From positions 1 through 8,986 of the forward strand of contig JAJZHT010000039.1 in the NCBI GenBank assembly GCA_021804455.1: a stretch of DNA of 8,986 nucleotides, read 5' to 3'. The notes under the pieces are model-generated. The model did not search any database. It was not told the DNA's origin and worked only from the letters and a program-made list of their open reading frames with translations. The position numbers and the translations under genes are program-made. This document shows, piece by piece, positions 1 through 6,669 of the stretch. Position 1 is the stretch's first letter, and every line of letters begins with the position of its first letter. This DNA is from Pseudomonadota bacterium (GTDB taxonomy: Bacteria > Pseudomonadota > Alphaproteobacteria > Paracaedibacterales > CAIULA01).

Positions 1-1
1 A

Positions 2-283
2 AGTCTGCTTCAAAGGGCTGGCTTTACTTTTCCTGTTGCGGATTGTGATAAATTAACCCTTATCTATCCCCATCTTGATCAATTATTGAAAGACTTAAAG
101 GACACCAGAACAAGTTTTTTTTTAAACAATCGCCGAGTTCTTCCTTTAACAAAAGGGTTCTTAGCCAAAGCCGAAAAACTTTATCAGAATCTTTTCTCAA
201 CAGAGGGGGGAGAAGGCCTTAAGGTGAGCTTAGACCTTGTGTACGCCAGTGGATGGCGTTCTGCGCCCAGATTCACCTCATAA
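2..283 (+). CDS. SAM-dependent methyltransferase, BioC/NDUFAF5-like, C-terminal part only (5' end outside window)
   Basis: Ninety-three codons remain, ending in TAA. The text LLQRAGFTFPVADCDKLTL, then a Y-P-H-L-D-Q-L-L-K-D-L-K stretch and an N-N-R-R-V-L-P-L segment, matches the C-terminal region of alphaproteobacterial BioC/NDUFAF5-type methyltransferases (pattern 'RAGF.LPV.D.D..TV.Y....ALM.DLR......L..RR'). The SAM-binding Rossmann motifs would lie upstream, so they cannot be checked here. Mitochondrial NDUFAF5 assists complex I assembly; the role of the bacterial homologues is not settled. The family usually ends with a G-W-x-x-H-x-S-Q-x-x-P tail. Here the frame gives SGWRSAPRFTS and stops, so the tail is short or shifted (see findings). 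The gene converges on valS. The family call is fairly sure; the exact function is not. Confidence 0.72.
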   Translation, partial: SLLQRAGFTFPVADCDKLTLIYPHLDQLLKDLKDTRTSFFLNNRRVLPLTKGFLAKAEKLYQNLFSTEGGEGLKVSLDLVYASGWRSAPRFTS

Positions 284-670
284 AAAGTTTTCAAGGATAT
301 CTTAAAGCTAAAAGGGCGAAAAATATACGGATGCCAACTGAAAAACAGGGTTTTGAAAAAGAAATAATCTGTTATTTCCGGCATCTTTCTTGGTGGCTCC
401 TGACCTTAAAATCACGTTATCTTGGAATAGCAGCTAAAAAAGATACCAGCGTCTTACTTCCTGATCTTGAGTGCCGGTGCCTTTATAGAAACCGCGCGAC
501 TCGATAGTCGCACCCTTTACGTGTATATCGGTTCAGCCCTAGCGCTCATGTTTAAAAATATAGTCCAAAAAATTAACGTTTTGGTAAGGATTTTGGGGGT
601 ATGATTAAGAATAACCTAGGTCATGGACCCTTTTTTAAAAACGAGAATAAGGGGCGATAAGGAGAATTTT
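284..670. other. Convergent intergenic stretch without a confident gene
   Basis: This is the left two thirds of the 589-base gap between the methyltransferase end and the valS end. Reading frames on both strands are short and interrupted. The longest ATG frame (253-507, +) has no recognisable family and overlaps the end of the upstream gene. No tRNA T-arm/anticodon pattern was found. A perfect 6-bp hairpin with a CGAT loop (496-511, GCGACT/AGTCGC) has no T-run after it, so it is not a standard terminator. The only coding-like signal is the start-less frame at 431-604, listed separately. Confidence 0.5.
431..604 (+). pseudogene. Possible remnant of a small membrane protein (start-less open frame)
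   Basis: Frame 2 is open from just after a TAG (428-430) to a TGA (602-604), 57 sense codons. It reads like a real protein rather than noise: a hydrophobic stretch SYFLILSAGAFIETA, a polar turn RLDSRT, a second hydrophobic stretch LYVYIGSALALMF, then an amphipathic KNIVQKINVLVRILGV tail. There is no ATG before codon 40 and no Shine-Dalgarno before the internal TTG at 467. Upstream, the same frame carries several stops. The segment around 465-550 looks richer in G+C than its flanks. It could be the 3' remnant of a decayed gene, a protein with an unrecognised start, or chance. I do not recognise a family. Confidence 0.25.
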
Positions 671-730
671 GCCCACTGTTTTCGTAAGAAGGTGGGTTTA
701 GCCCCCCTCCCGTTTAGGGAGGCAGTGGGC
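671..730. repeat. GC-rich composite inverted repeat (palindromic element)
   Basis: The perfect 8-bp arms GCCCACTG (671-678) and CAGTGGGC (723-730) enclose a second perfect hairpin, CCTCCC (706-711) / GGGAGG (717-722), with loop GTTTA. The inner hairpin abuts the right outer arm directly. The left arm can alternatively pair with GTGGG at 692-696, placing a TTC-GTAA-GAA stem-loop (GNRA-type loop on the + RNA) at the tip, so two mutually exclusive folds exist. Neither strand has a T-run immediately after it, so it is not a simple terminator. It sits between converging genes, a common place for REP-like or other dispersed palindromes. Whether it recurs in the genome cannot be seen here. Confidence 0.6.
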
Positions 731-737
731 GGGGGGG
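717..737 (+). other. Potential G-quadruplex
   Basis: Four G3 tracts lie on the + strand at 717-719, 727-729, 731-733 and 735-737, with loops of 7, 1 and 1 bases. The last two tracts come from a run of seven G. This fits the usual G3+N1-7 pattern and would compete with the hairpin arms that use the same bases. Sequence pattern only. Confidence 0.4.
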
Positions 738-741
738 TGGC

Positions 742-771
742 AAAAAAATGAAATTAACTTTTTGTTAATCT
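742..771 (-). terminator. Probable weak intrinsic terminator of the glyQ-glyS-valS transcript
   Basis: Read on the minus strand, an AT-rich 8-bp stem (AGATTAAC / GTTAATTT, one G-U pair) with an AAAAA loop is followed by CA and then seven T (748-742). It lies about 100 bases past the valS stop and faces the correct way. The stem has few G-C pairs, so it would be weak by the classical rule. The flanking A7 and internal T5 on the + strand could also make it partly bidirectional. Confidence 0.4.
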
Positions 772-783
772 TTGTTAACAAAG
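770..783. repeat. Perfect 14-bp palindrome CTTTGTTAACAAAG
   Basis: This self-complementary site is centred on GTTAAC and shares bases with the stem of the putative terminator next to it, so the two cannot form together. TTTGTTAA also occurs as a direct repeat at 761-768 and 771-778, exactly ten bases apart. It could be a protein-binding site or just part of the 3' UTR fold; no family of regulator is indicated. Confidence 0.4.
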
Positions 784-787
784 CTCC

Positions 788-808
788 TTCCTGCACAACG
801 TGCAAGAA
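788..808 (-). other. Hairpin in the valS 3' untranslated region
   Basis: In the minus-strand RNA, UUCUUGCAC pairs with GUGCAGGAA around a GUU loop. This gives a 9-bp stem containing one U-G wobble, 64 bases past the valS stop. It is followed only by a short CTTTGTT, so it is more likely an mRNA 3'-end-protecting stem or the first of tandem terminators than a strong terminator by itself. Confidence 0.4.
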
Positions 809-872
809 ACCTCTTTTATGGGCTTTTTCTGTATAAATCCCCCAGTAGAACCAAAGGATATCTTGGCACATC

Positions 873-3509
873 CTATATTTGAAGAAACTGCTGCAGGATA
901 AAACGCATCTTGTTTTGCTCTTGTTGTCTTATCCTTAAAAGGTCTGCATCGGTCTGCCATGCTTCAGGTTTTGCTTTTTGGTAGGCCTCGTTTTTCAATT
1001 TCTGCTGCAGACGGTCAACTTCCTTGGACAAGGAGGTCTCCTTAACCTCTAAAAGACTCACAATCGCTTTTAAATCTAGGATATGACCTATTTTTAAAAA
1101 GAACGTATGATTACCAAGAACAAAAGGAATACTTTCAGCTACAGGCGTATTCTCAACTTCTATACTTAAGGATTCCAAACGTGCCAAGTGGAGAATCCAT
1201 GCCTGATGAGCCAGCAATTTATGTCCTTCTTCAGGGCTTCCTGTCAATACAAGTGGGAATTTTAAAGAAGGTGACAAATTCAACAGTCCTCTCAACGAAC
1301 GTATCTCCTCAACAACGGCCAAGGCTGTTTGTACCGACTCCAGCTGGGAGAAGTTTGGACAGGAAAGATCCGGCCAACGACTTTGAATCAATAAATGGGG
1401 CGCCTGCGGATACAAAGAATGCCACAGTTCCTCTGTAACCAAGGGAATAAAAGGGTGGGCAATTTTCAAAAACTCCACCAAACACCATAAAGCTGTTTCT
1501 CGGGTTTCTTGCTGTTTTTCTTGGCTGTACGCCTCGCTTAAAAGGGGTTTAAGACATTCAATATAAATATCGCAAAATTGTCCCCACAAAAATTGGTACA
1601 AACTTTGAGCCGCCCAGTCAAAACGATAGGTTTCCAGATGATTTCGAACGTCTTGGCTCAGACGAATCACCTTATCAACGATCCATTGATTCAAAGGTTG
1701 TTGACAATTTTGGGGGGCAAAATGGGGATTATAAGCACAAGCATTCAGTTGCAGGAAACGGGCTGCGTTCCATATTTTGGTAATGAAATTGCGGTAACCT
1801 TCAACTCGCGCTTCTCCTAATTTTATATCTCGTCCAGGGGCCGCCATGGCCGCCAGTGCAAACCGCAAAGCATCTGCGCCGTATCGGTTCATCAAATCTA
1901 AAGGATTAATGATATTCCCTTTAGATTTAGACATTTTTTGGCCGTTTTCATCACGAACCAAAGCATGAATATAAACTGTCTGAAATGGAACATCCTTTTG
2001 GAAATAAAGCCCCATCATAATCATACGGGCCACCCAAAAGAAAATAATATCAAAGCCAGTAATCAGAACATCTGTAGGATAATACCGTGACAGCAAGGTA
2101 TTATCTTGCGGCCATCCTAAGGTGGAGAAAGGCCAAAGAGCCGAGGAAAACCAGGTGTCCAAAACATCAGAATCCCGCTTTAATTCCATCACAGAACCAT
2201 AATAAGCCTGAGCTTGAGCCTGGGCATCGTGTTCTGTTTCAGCGACAAAGATATGGTTATCCGGCCCATACCAGGCAGGAATTTGGTGTCCCCACCATAA
2301 TTGACGAGAAATACACCAGGGTTGAATATTGTAAAGCCACTCGAAATAAGTTGCCGTCCATGTTTCGGGCACAAAGCGGATCTTCCCTTGTTCGACCGCC
2401 CGAATGGCTGGTTCAGCTAGAATCTTGGCATTCACAAACCATTGGTCCGTTAACCAGGGTTGAATTTGAACACCGGAACGGTCGCCATAGGGAACCATGT
2501 GCATCACCGGTTCAACATTTACCAACAAGGCCTGCTCTGCCAAGAGGGTGATTACTTTTTCCCGTGCTTCGGAAATGGATAAACCATGAAAAGCTGTGGG
2601 AGTATTCTGATTAAGATGGGCATTTTCGTCCAAGATGTTAATTTGAGGCAGATTATGGCGTTCTCCCACCGCAAAATCGTTAAAATCATGCCCTGGCGTT
2701 ATTTTAACAACCCCTGTTCCTTTAGTGGGATCACAGTAGGTATCGGCAATAATCGGAATACAACGATTCGTTAAAGGAACGTGAACTTTTTGGCCAATAA
2801 GGTGTTGGTACCGCTTATCTTCAGGGTGCACAGCCACGGCCGTATCACCAAACAAGGTCTCAGGACGGGTTGTTGCCACTACGACTTCACCCTTCTTATC
2901 CGCTAAGAAGTAGCGAATATGATACATATGCCCCTTAACATCTTGGCTTAAAACTTCTAGATCTGAGATAGCCGTCTTGAGTTTAGGGTCCCAATTTACC
3001 AAACGTTTGGCACGGTAAATCAGTCCATCTTGGTAAAGTTTGACAAAGACTTTGATGACAGCTTGTGACAATCCTTCATCCATTGTAAAACGAGAACGAA
3101 TCCAATCCGGTGAGATTCCCAAGCGCCGTTGTTGTTCAACAATCAAGTCTCCCGATTGTTTTTTCCAATCCCAGACTTTTTCTAAAAAAGCGGTTCGTCC
3201 CAACTGTTGACGAGTGACTCCTTGTTCCGCCAACTGGCGTTCCACCACCATTTGAGTGGCGATGCCTGCGTGATCTGTTCCCGGTTGCCACAGACTGTCA
3301 AAACCACATTGCCGCTTAAAGCGAATTAAAATGTCCTGCAGGGTATAGGTTAACGCATGACCTAAATGCAAGCTGCCGGTTACATTGGGAGGGGGCATCA
3401 TTAAAGTAAAAGGGACCAATCCTGACTCAGGTTGGGCTGAAAAAAACGCCTCGGTCTGCTGATAACGCTTTGATTCGAATTTTTCTGGATTATAGGTTTT
3501 CTCAAGCAT
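873..3509 (-). CDS. valS: Valyl-tRNA synthetase (ValRS)
   Basis: This class Ia cytoplasmic enzyme attaches valine to tRNA-Val using ATP. At 878 residues it is full length for a bacterial ValRS, though shorter than the E. coli enzyme. The start MLEKTYNPEKFE matches the family N-terminus. The HIGH signature is HLGH at residues 48-51 after PPPNVTGS. The CP1 editing domain, which removes mischarged threonine, spans about 190-345 and carries TTRPETLFGD (213-222) and KGTGVVKITPGHD (263-275). KMSKS is at 525-529, and an anticodon-binding helical domain follows. The last ~60 residues form the charged ValRS C-terminal coiled-coil arm that contacts tRNA. The ATG at 3509 is preferred over an upstream in-frame ATG (3584) that lies inside glyS and lacks homology. 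AGGG (3521-3524) serves as ribosome site. The gene begins 7 bases after the glyS stop, so it is co-transcribed with glyQ-glyS. No defects seen. Confidence 0.97.
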   Translation of the reverse strand: MLEKTYNPEKFESKRYQQTEAFFSAQPESGLVPFTLMMPPPNVTGSLHLGHALTYTLQDILIRFKRQCGFDSLWQPGTDHAGIATQMVVERQLAEQGVTRQQLGRTAFLEKVWDWKKQSGDLIVEQQRRLGISPDWIRSRFTMDEGLSQAVIKVFVKLYQDGLIYRAKRLVNWDPKLKTAISDLEVLSQDVKGHMYHIRYFLADKKGEVVVATTRPETLFGDTAVAVHPEDKRYQHLIGQKVHVPLTNRCIPIIADTYCDPTKGTGVVKITPGHDFNDFAVGERHNLPQINILDENAHLNQNTPTAFHGLSISEAREKVITLLAEQALLVNVEPVMHMVPYGDRSGVQIQPWLTDQWFVNAKILAEPAIRAVEQGKIRFVPETWTATYFEWLYNIQPWCISRQLWWGHQIPAWYGPDNHIFVAETEHDAQAQAQAYYGSVMELKRDSDVLDTWFSSALWPFSTLGWPQDNTLLSRYYPTDVLITGFDIIFFWVARMIMMGLYFQKDVPFQTVYIHALVRDENGQKMSKSKGNIINPLDLMNRYGADALRFALAAMAAPGRDIKLGEARVEGYRNFITKIWNAARFLQLNACAYNPHFAPQNCQQPLNQWIVDKVIRLSQDVRNHLETYRFDWAAQSLYQFLWGQFCDIYIECLKPLLSEAYSQEKQQETRETALWCLVEFLKIAHPFIPLVTEELWHSLYPQAPHLLIQSRWPDLSCPNFSQLESVQTALAVVEEIRSLRGLLNLSPSLKFPLVLTGSPEEGHKLLAHQAWILHLARLESLSIEVENTPVAESIPFVLGNHTFFLKIGHILDLKAIVSLLEVKETSLSKEVDRLQQKLKNEAYQKAKPEAWQTDADLLRIRQQEQNKMRFILQQFLQI

Positions 3510-3516
3510 TTTAGGT

Positions 3517-5550
3517 CTATCCCTGAAGTTGGCTGAAGTCGGCAATTTGATCCACCACCTTGATAAAATGTTGCAACAAAGCATAACGGTTCTGCCGGAT
3601 TTTTATATCATCAACATTCACCCGTACCGTCTCAAAGAACGCATCAATCGGATCCCGTAATTGGGAAAGTTTATGCATCAAACCCTGATAGTGATGGTTT
3701 AAAAGCAAAGCTTGACATTCTTTGGATAGATCTTGGAGAGCTGTATAAAGGTTTTTCTCAGCTGACTCTTGCAACAAATCAGCGTTAATCGAATATGTTT
3801 CTTGATCTTTTTGTAAAATACCGTTGGTCCTTCGATAAGCGGCTTTTAGAGTTTGACCTTCAGGCTTTTTTAAAAAAAGATGCAAAGCGAGGGCCTTTTG
3901 GCTAAGGGCATAAAGATTATAATTCTTTAATAGCCACGCCTGACCAAAAACAGCTGTGACAACATCGGAAGGGATGCCCATCACATCTACTGAAGCGTGT
4001 ATCATGCGTTCATTGAGGAACTTAATCACTTGTTCGGCGGTATCCGCTGCTAAAGAAATTCCCTGTTCTTGATAGGATTGGACGGATTGTTTCAAAAAAG
4101 GCCAAAGATCAAAATCATGATGATTTTCATCCTTCATAAGAATTTTTCCAGTTTCTAGGGCGGATCGTCTTAAGGCGAAAGGATCTTTTGAACCTGTTGG
4201 TTTAATACCTACGCCTATAAAACCAACCAAACTGTCCATTCTGTCCGCGATTGATAACTCCAGGCTTATATCTGACTTAGGTTCTTCCCCTTCTAAAGGG
4301 CAATAATACTCTAAGAGGGCTTTAACAACTTCAAGAGATTGACCTTCATCACAAGCATAAATAAACCCCATCATGCCTTGTAATTCCGGGAATTCGCCAA
4401 CCATCTGGGTTAAAAGGTCGGCTTTACATAAATGGGCGGCTTGCTTTCCTTCTGGTGTGGTCATTAAACGTTCTAAACGTTGGACCTTTTGCCCCAAACT
4501 ACCCAGTTTTTCATGGAAAACAATCCCATCCAATTGGGGGACTAAGTCTTCAAGGGAAGTTTTTCGATCAACTTCGTAAAAGAAAGCCGCATCTGTCAGG
4601 CGCGCTTGCAAAACCCTTCTAAATCCTTGCAGCATATCCTGATTCAAAGGCACATGGGTTACCAGTCCAAAATAAGGGGCTAACGAACCTTCCTTGGTTT
4701 CAAAACTGAAATACTTTTGGTGAATCCTCATGGATGTTGATAAAACAACCGCTGGCAAATTCATAAAATGGGGATCAATTGGCCCCAAAGAAACAAAGGG
4801 GTGGTCAACCAGCCCTGCGACTTCTTCTAATAAAGCAGGATTGGCTTGTAGTTTAATTCCGATTTTATGGGCCTGTTCACCAAGTTCTTTTTCAATAATC
4901 TGTTGGCGTTGATGATGATCGAGAATAACAAAAGCTTTTTCTAAATCGGAGCGATAGGTTTGAAAATCACGAACTACAATTTTATGGGGTGCTAAAAAAC
5001 GATGCCCTTGAGTCGTATTTCCCGTTTCCAGATCCAAACCTGATACAGGAAAAACGATCGGATTTTCGTTATAAACACAAACAATCCCGCGAATCGGCCT
5101 TATCCAAGGTCGCGTAAATGTTTGGGTTTTTGGATGATACCAGCGCATGGTTTTAGGCCAAGAAAATTGGTCTAAAAAGGCATGAACACAATCAGGAATG
5201 ATGGTTTCGATGGCACGCCCTGATGTCGTTAAGGTTGCATACCAATATCCCTGTTGTTGTTGCCACTGATCTTGAGAGAGCCCTGTTGCTTTGGCAAAGC
5301 CCGCTAAGGCTGATTGGGGCGCATCCAAACGGGGTCCTCGGCGTACTTCTTGGGTTGACTCTGTTATATTTTCTAATCCTTGAACCCACACGACCAGACG
5401 GTGAGAAGCTATGAAGGTTTCAACTTTATGATAAAGGGCACCATATTGCTTTAACAAAACTTCCATAAGTTGGCAGGCTTGTTTTTGAGCCTGTAATTGC
5501 ATACGGGCTGGGATTTCTTCGCTGTAAATTTCTAGTAACCATTCCTTCAT
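3517..5550 (-). CDS. glyS: Glycyl-tRNA synthetase beta subunit
   Basis: This is the tRNA-recognising subunit of the alpha2-beta2 bacterial glycyl-tRNA synthetase. At 677 residues it is close to the E. coli length (689). Family landmarks in order: N-terminal LLEIYSEEIPARM (5-17; LVEIGTEELPP in E. coli); SHRLVVWV (49-56); RRGPRLDAPQSALAGFAKATG (70-90 region); GHRFLAP (182-188); MRIHQKYF (274-281); ARLTDAAFFYEVDRKTSLED (316-335); the HD-like domain with CKADLLTQMVGEFPELQG (375-392); ADRMDSLVGF (435-444); KPTGSKDPFALRR (450-462). At the end, RDPIDAFFETVRVNVDD (632-648) and RYALLQ belong to the DALR-type anticodon-binding domain. ATG at 5550 follows glyQ by 2 bases with a GGGAG site inside the end of glyQ, suggesting coupled translation and balanced subunit levels. 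Confidence 0.97.
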   Translation of the reverse strand: MKEWLLEIYSEEIPARMQLQAQKQACQLMEVLLKQYGALYHKVETFIASHRLVVWVQGLENITESTQEVRRGPRLDAPQSALAGFAKATGLSQDQWQQQQGYWYATLTTSGRAIETIIPDCVHAFLDQFSWPKTMRWYHPKTQTFTRPWIRPIRGIVCVYNENPIVFPVSGLDLETGNTTQGHRFLAPHKIVVRDFQTYRSDLEKAFVILDHHQRQQIIEKELGEQAHKIGIKLQANPALLEEVAGLVDHPFVSLGPIDPHFMNLPAVVLSTSMRIHQKYFSFETKEGSLAPYFGLVTHVPLNQDMLQGFRRVLQARLTDAAFFYEVDRKTSLEDLVPQLDGIVFHEKLGSLGQKVQRLERLMTTPEGKQAAHLCKADLLTQMVGEFPELQGMMGFIYACDEGQSLEVVKALLEYYCPLEGEEPKSDISLELSIADRMDSLVGFIGVGIKPTGSKDPFALRRSALETGKILMKDENHHDFDLWPFLKQSVQSYQEQGISLAADTAEQVIKFLNERMIHASVDVMGIPSDVVTAVFGQAWLLKNYNLYALSQKALALHLFLKKPEGQTLKAAYRRTNGILQKDQETYSINADLLQESAEKNLYTALQDLSKECQALLLNHHYQGLMHKLSQLRDPIDAFFETVRVNVDDIKIRQNRYALLQHFIKVVDQIADFSQLQG

Positions 5551-5552
5551 GG

Positions 5553-6455
5553 TTAAATCTCCCGTTCATGAAACGTTTTTTGCTCAAGCCAAACCTGACA
5601 GCATTTCTTGGCAAGGGCACGAACCTTGGCAATATAACCTGCCCTTTCTGTTACACTGATCACACCACGGGCATCTAAAAGATTAAAAAGATGATTGGCT
5701 TTGATACATTGTTCATAGGCTGGTAAAACCAGATTGCTCTCTAAAAGACTTTGGCATTCCTGTTCGCAATCCGAGAAATGACGAAATAAGATGTCTGTAT
5801 TGGCTGCATCAAAGTTATAAGCAGAAAATTCCCGTTCCGCCTGCAAGAAAACATCCCCGTATGTTAATTTACCAGGCCCCTCAAGACCGTTCCAATTAAT
5901 ATCAAAATGGTTGTCTACTCCTTGGATAAAGGTGGCAATACGTTCCAAACCATAGGTAATCTCTACAGGAACGGGATTGCATTCGATACCACCGACTTGC
6001 TGAAAGTAAGTAAATTGGGTAATTTCCATTCCATCACACCATACTTCCCACCCCAAACCTGCCGCCCCCAAAGAAGGATTCTCCCAATCATCCTCGACAA
6101 AACGTATGTCGTGATTACTTAGATCAAAGCCAATCTTTTTTAAACTTTCTAAATAAAGATCCTGGGGATTATAGGGGCAGGGTTTTAGAATAACCTGAAA
6201 TTGATAATAATGCTGGGTTCGATTAGGGTTTTCACCATATCGACCATCTTTAGGACGACGACAAGGTTGAACAAACGCAGCATTCCACAATTCCGGCCCC
6301 AAGGCACGAAGAGTGGTTGCAGGGTGGGATGTACCGGCCCCCATTTCACTGTCATAAGGTTGTAAAATAACACACCCTTGATGAGCCCAATAGGTTTGAA
6401 GGTTAAAGATAATTTGCTGAAAAGATTGAAAGCGTGCTGACGCCTGAGTCACCAC
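5553..6455 (-). CDS. glyQ: Glycyl-tRNA synthetase alpha subunit
   Basis: This is the catalytic class II subunit that binds ATP and glycine; it acts with GlyS as alpha2-beta2 in the cytoplasm. It has 300 residues against 303 in E. coli. Diagnostic blocks are: [20 protein letters not shown] (22-41); [13 protein letters not shown] (43-55); motif 2 region [14 protein letters not shown] (66-79) followed by [27 protein letters not shown] (116-135); [15 protein letters not shown] (142-156); motif 3 region [15 protein letters not shown] (165-179); [14 protein letters not shown] (258-271). The start is a pair of GTG codons (6455 and 6452). AAAGG (6460-6464) is 4 bases from the first and 7 from the second, so the true start may be residue 2. 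It is the first gene of the glyQ-glyS-valS operon. Confidence 0.97.
   Translation of the reverse strand: MVTQASARFQSFQQIIFNLQTYWAHQGCVILQPYDSEMGAGTSHPATTLRALGPELWNAAFVQPCRRPKDGRYGENPNRTQHYYQFQVILKPCPYNPQDLYLESLKKIGFDLSNHDIRFVEDDWENPSLGAAGLGWEVWCDGMEITQFTYFQQVGGIECNPVPVEITYGLERIATFIQGVDNHFDINWNGLEGPGKLTYGDVFLQAEREFSAYNFDAANTDILFRHFSDCEQECQSLLESNLVLPAYEQCIKANHLFNLLDARGVISVTERAGYIAKVRALAKKCCQVWLEQKTFHEREI
5559..5563 (-). promoter_or_regulatory. Ribosome binding site of glyS inside the glyQ 3' end
   Basis: The minus strand reads GGGAG, 8 bases before the glyS ATG (5550), and overlaps the last glyQ codons. This placement supports the ATG at 5550 as the start and translational coupling of the two subunits. 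Confidence 0.6.
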
Positions 6456-6459
6456 AAGA

Positions 6460-6464
6460 CCTTT
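6460..6464 (-). promoter_or_regulatory. Ribosome binding site of glyQ (AAAGG)
   Basis: AAAGG on the minus strand precedes the tandem GTG codons. Its spacing is 4 bases to the first GTG and 7 to the second, which favours initiation at the second (6452) if spacing decides. No ATG start is available: the likely promoter lies directly upstream. Confidence 0.5.
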
Positions 6465-6481
6465 ATTATGGAATTTTACTG

Positions 6482-6510
6482 TCCATACCCTACTCGATCC
6501 CCCTTTTCAA
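6482..6510 (-). promoter_or_regulatory. Candidate sigma70-type promoter for glyQ-glyS-valS
   Basis: The minus strand has TTGAAA (6510-6505, five of six to consensus), a 17-base spacer, then TATGGA (6487-6482, the first three bases TAT match). It would start transcription about 20 bases before the glyQ GTG, giving a short leader with no room for a T-box or attenuator. A second TTG-type hexamer, TTGACG, lies just upstream but finds no good -10 partner at standard spacing. Confidence 0.4.
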
Positions 6511-6520
6511 CGTCAATATA

Positions 6521-6540
6521 CTCGAGTTCTTTGATTCGAG
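6521..6540. repeat. Inverted repeat next to the glyQ promoter
   Basis: The arms CTCGA (6521-6525) and TCGAG (6536-6540) are separated by 10 bases. One further G-U pair is possible on the + strand RNA. It lies 10 bases upstream of the candidate -35 box, where an activator or repressor could bind. CTCGA occurs again at 6493-6497 between the promoter boxes. No regulator is identified. Confidence 0.35.
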
Positions 6541-6617
6541 GTTGGTAAGAAAGAAGGTCTGAGTATTGAGAATTGCGTAAGAGATTTTGTGTGGCTCGTA
6601 ATACGATGATGAATAAG

Positions 6618-6631
6618 AAGGGCATTCCCTT
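6618..6631. repeat. Small hairpin downstream of asnB
   Basis: The + strand reads AAGGG-CATT-CCCTT, a perfect 5-bp stem with a 4-base loop, a few bases beyond the asnB terminator. On the minus strand it is followed by CTTATTC, only weakly T-rich. It may be a backup stop for asnB transcription. Confidence 0.3.
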
Positions 6632-6637
6632 TGCGTT

Positions 6638-6669
6638 AAAAAGACTCAAGATCAGTGATCAAAAGTCTT
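6638..6669 (-). terminator. Rho-independent terminator of asnB
   Basis: In the minus-strand RNA, AAGACU (6669-6664) pairs with AGUCUU (6646-6641). Inside, GAUC pairs with GAUC around an ACU loop, across a small U-rich internal loop. A run of five U (6642-6638) closes the structure. The stem begins on the first base of the asnB UGA stop, so the gene has almost no 3' leader. The stem is modest in G-C content. Confidence 0.5.

Noticed and set aside
496..511. Hairpin GCGACT-CGAT-AGTCGC as terminator of the left-edge gene
   Set aside because: No T-run follows on either strand and it lies more than 200 bases past the stop codon, inside the coding-like frame.
601..660. 19-residue ATG frame on the + strand
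   Set aside because: Very short, no convincing spacing to a ribosome site, no recognisable features.
284..872. tRNA or other standard RNA gene in the large gap
   Set aside because: GGTTCAGCC at 529-537 faintly recalls a T-arm, but no matching acceptor, D or anticodon arms can be drawn.
2087..2551. 154-codon open frame on the + strand
   Set aside because: Antisense to valS; rich in Arg/His/Pro/Gln as expected from reading a coding strand backwards.
3510..3584. 25-codon N-terminal extension of valS
   Set aside because: It lies inside the end of glyS and has no similarity to ValRS N-termini; MLEKTYNP fits the family start.
4340..4360. Loss of the His-Asp pair in the GlyS HD-like domain (ACDEG where E. 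coli has ARHDG)
   Set aside because: From memory, this position is variable in GlyS of other bacteria, so it is not evidence of a defect.
6456..6640. T-box riboswitch or attenuator before glyQ
   Set aside because: No AGGGTGG-type T-box sequence or specifier stem seen; the likely leader is only about 20 bases.
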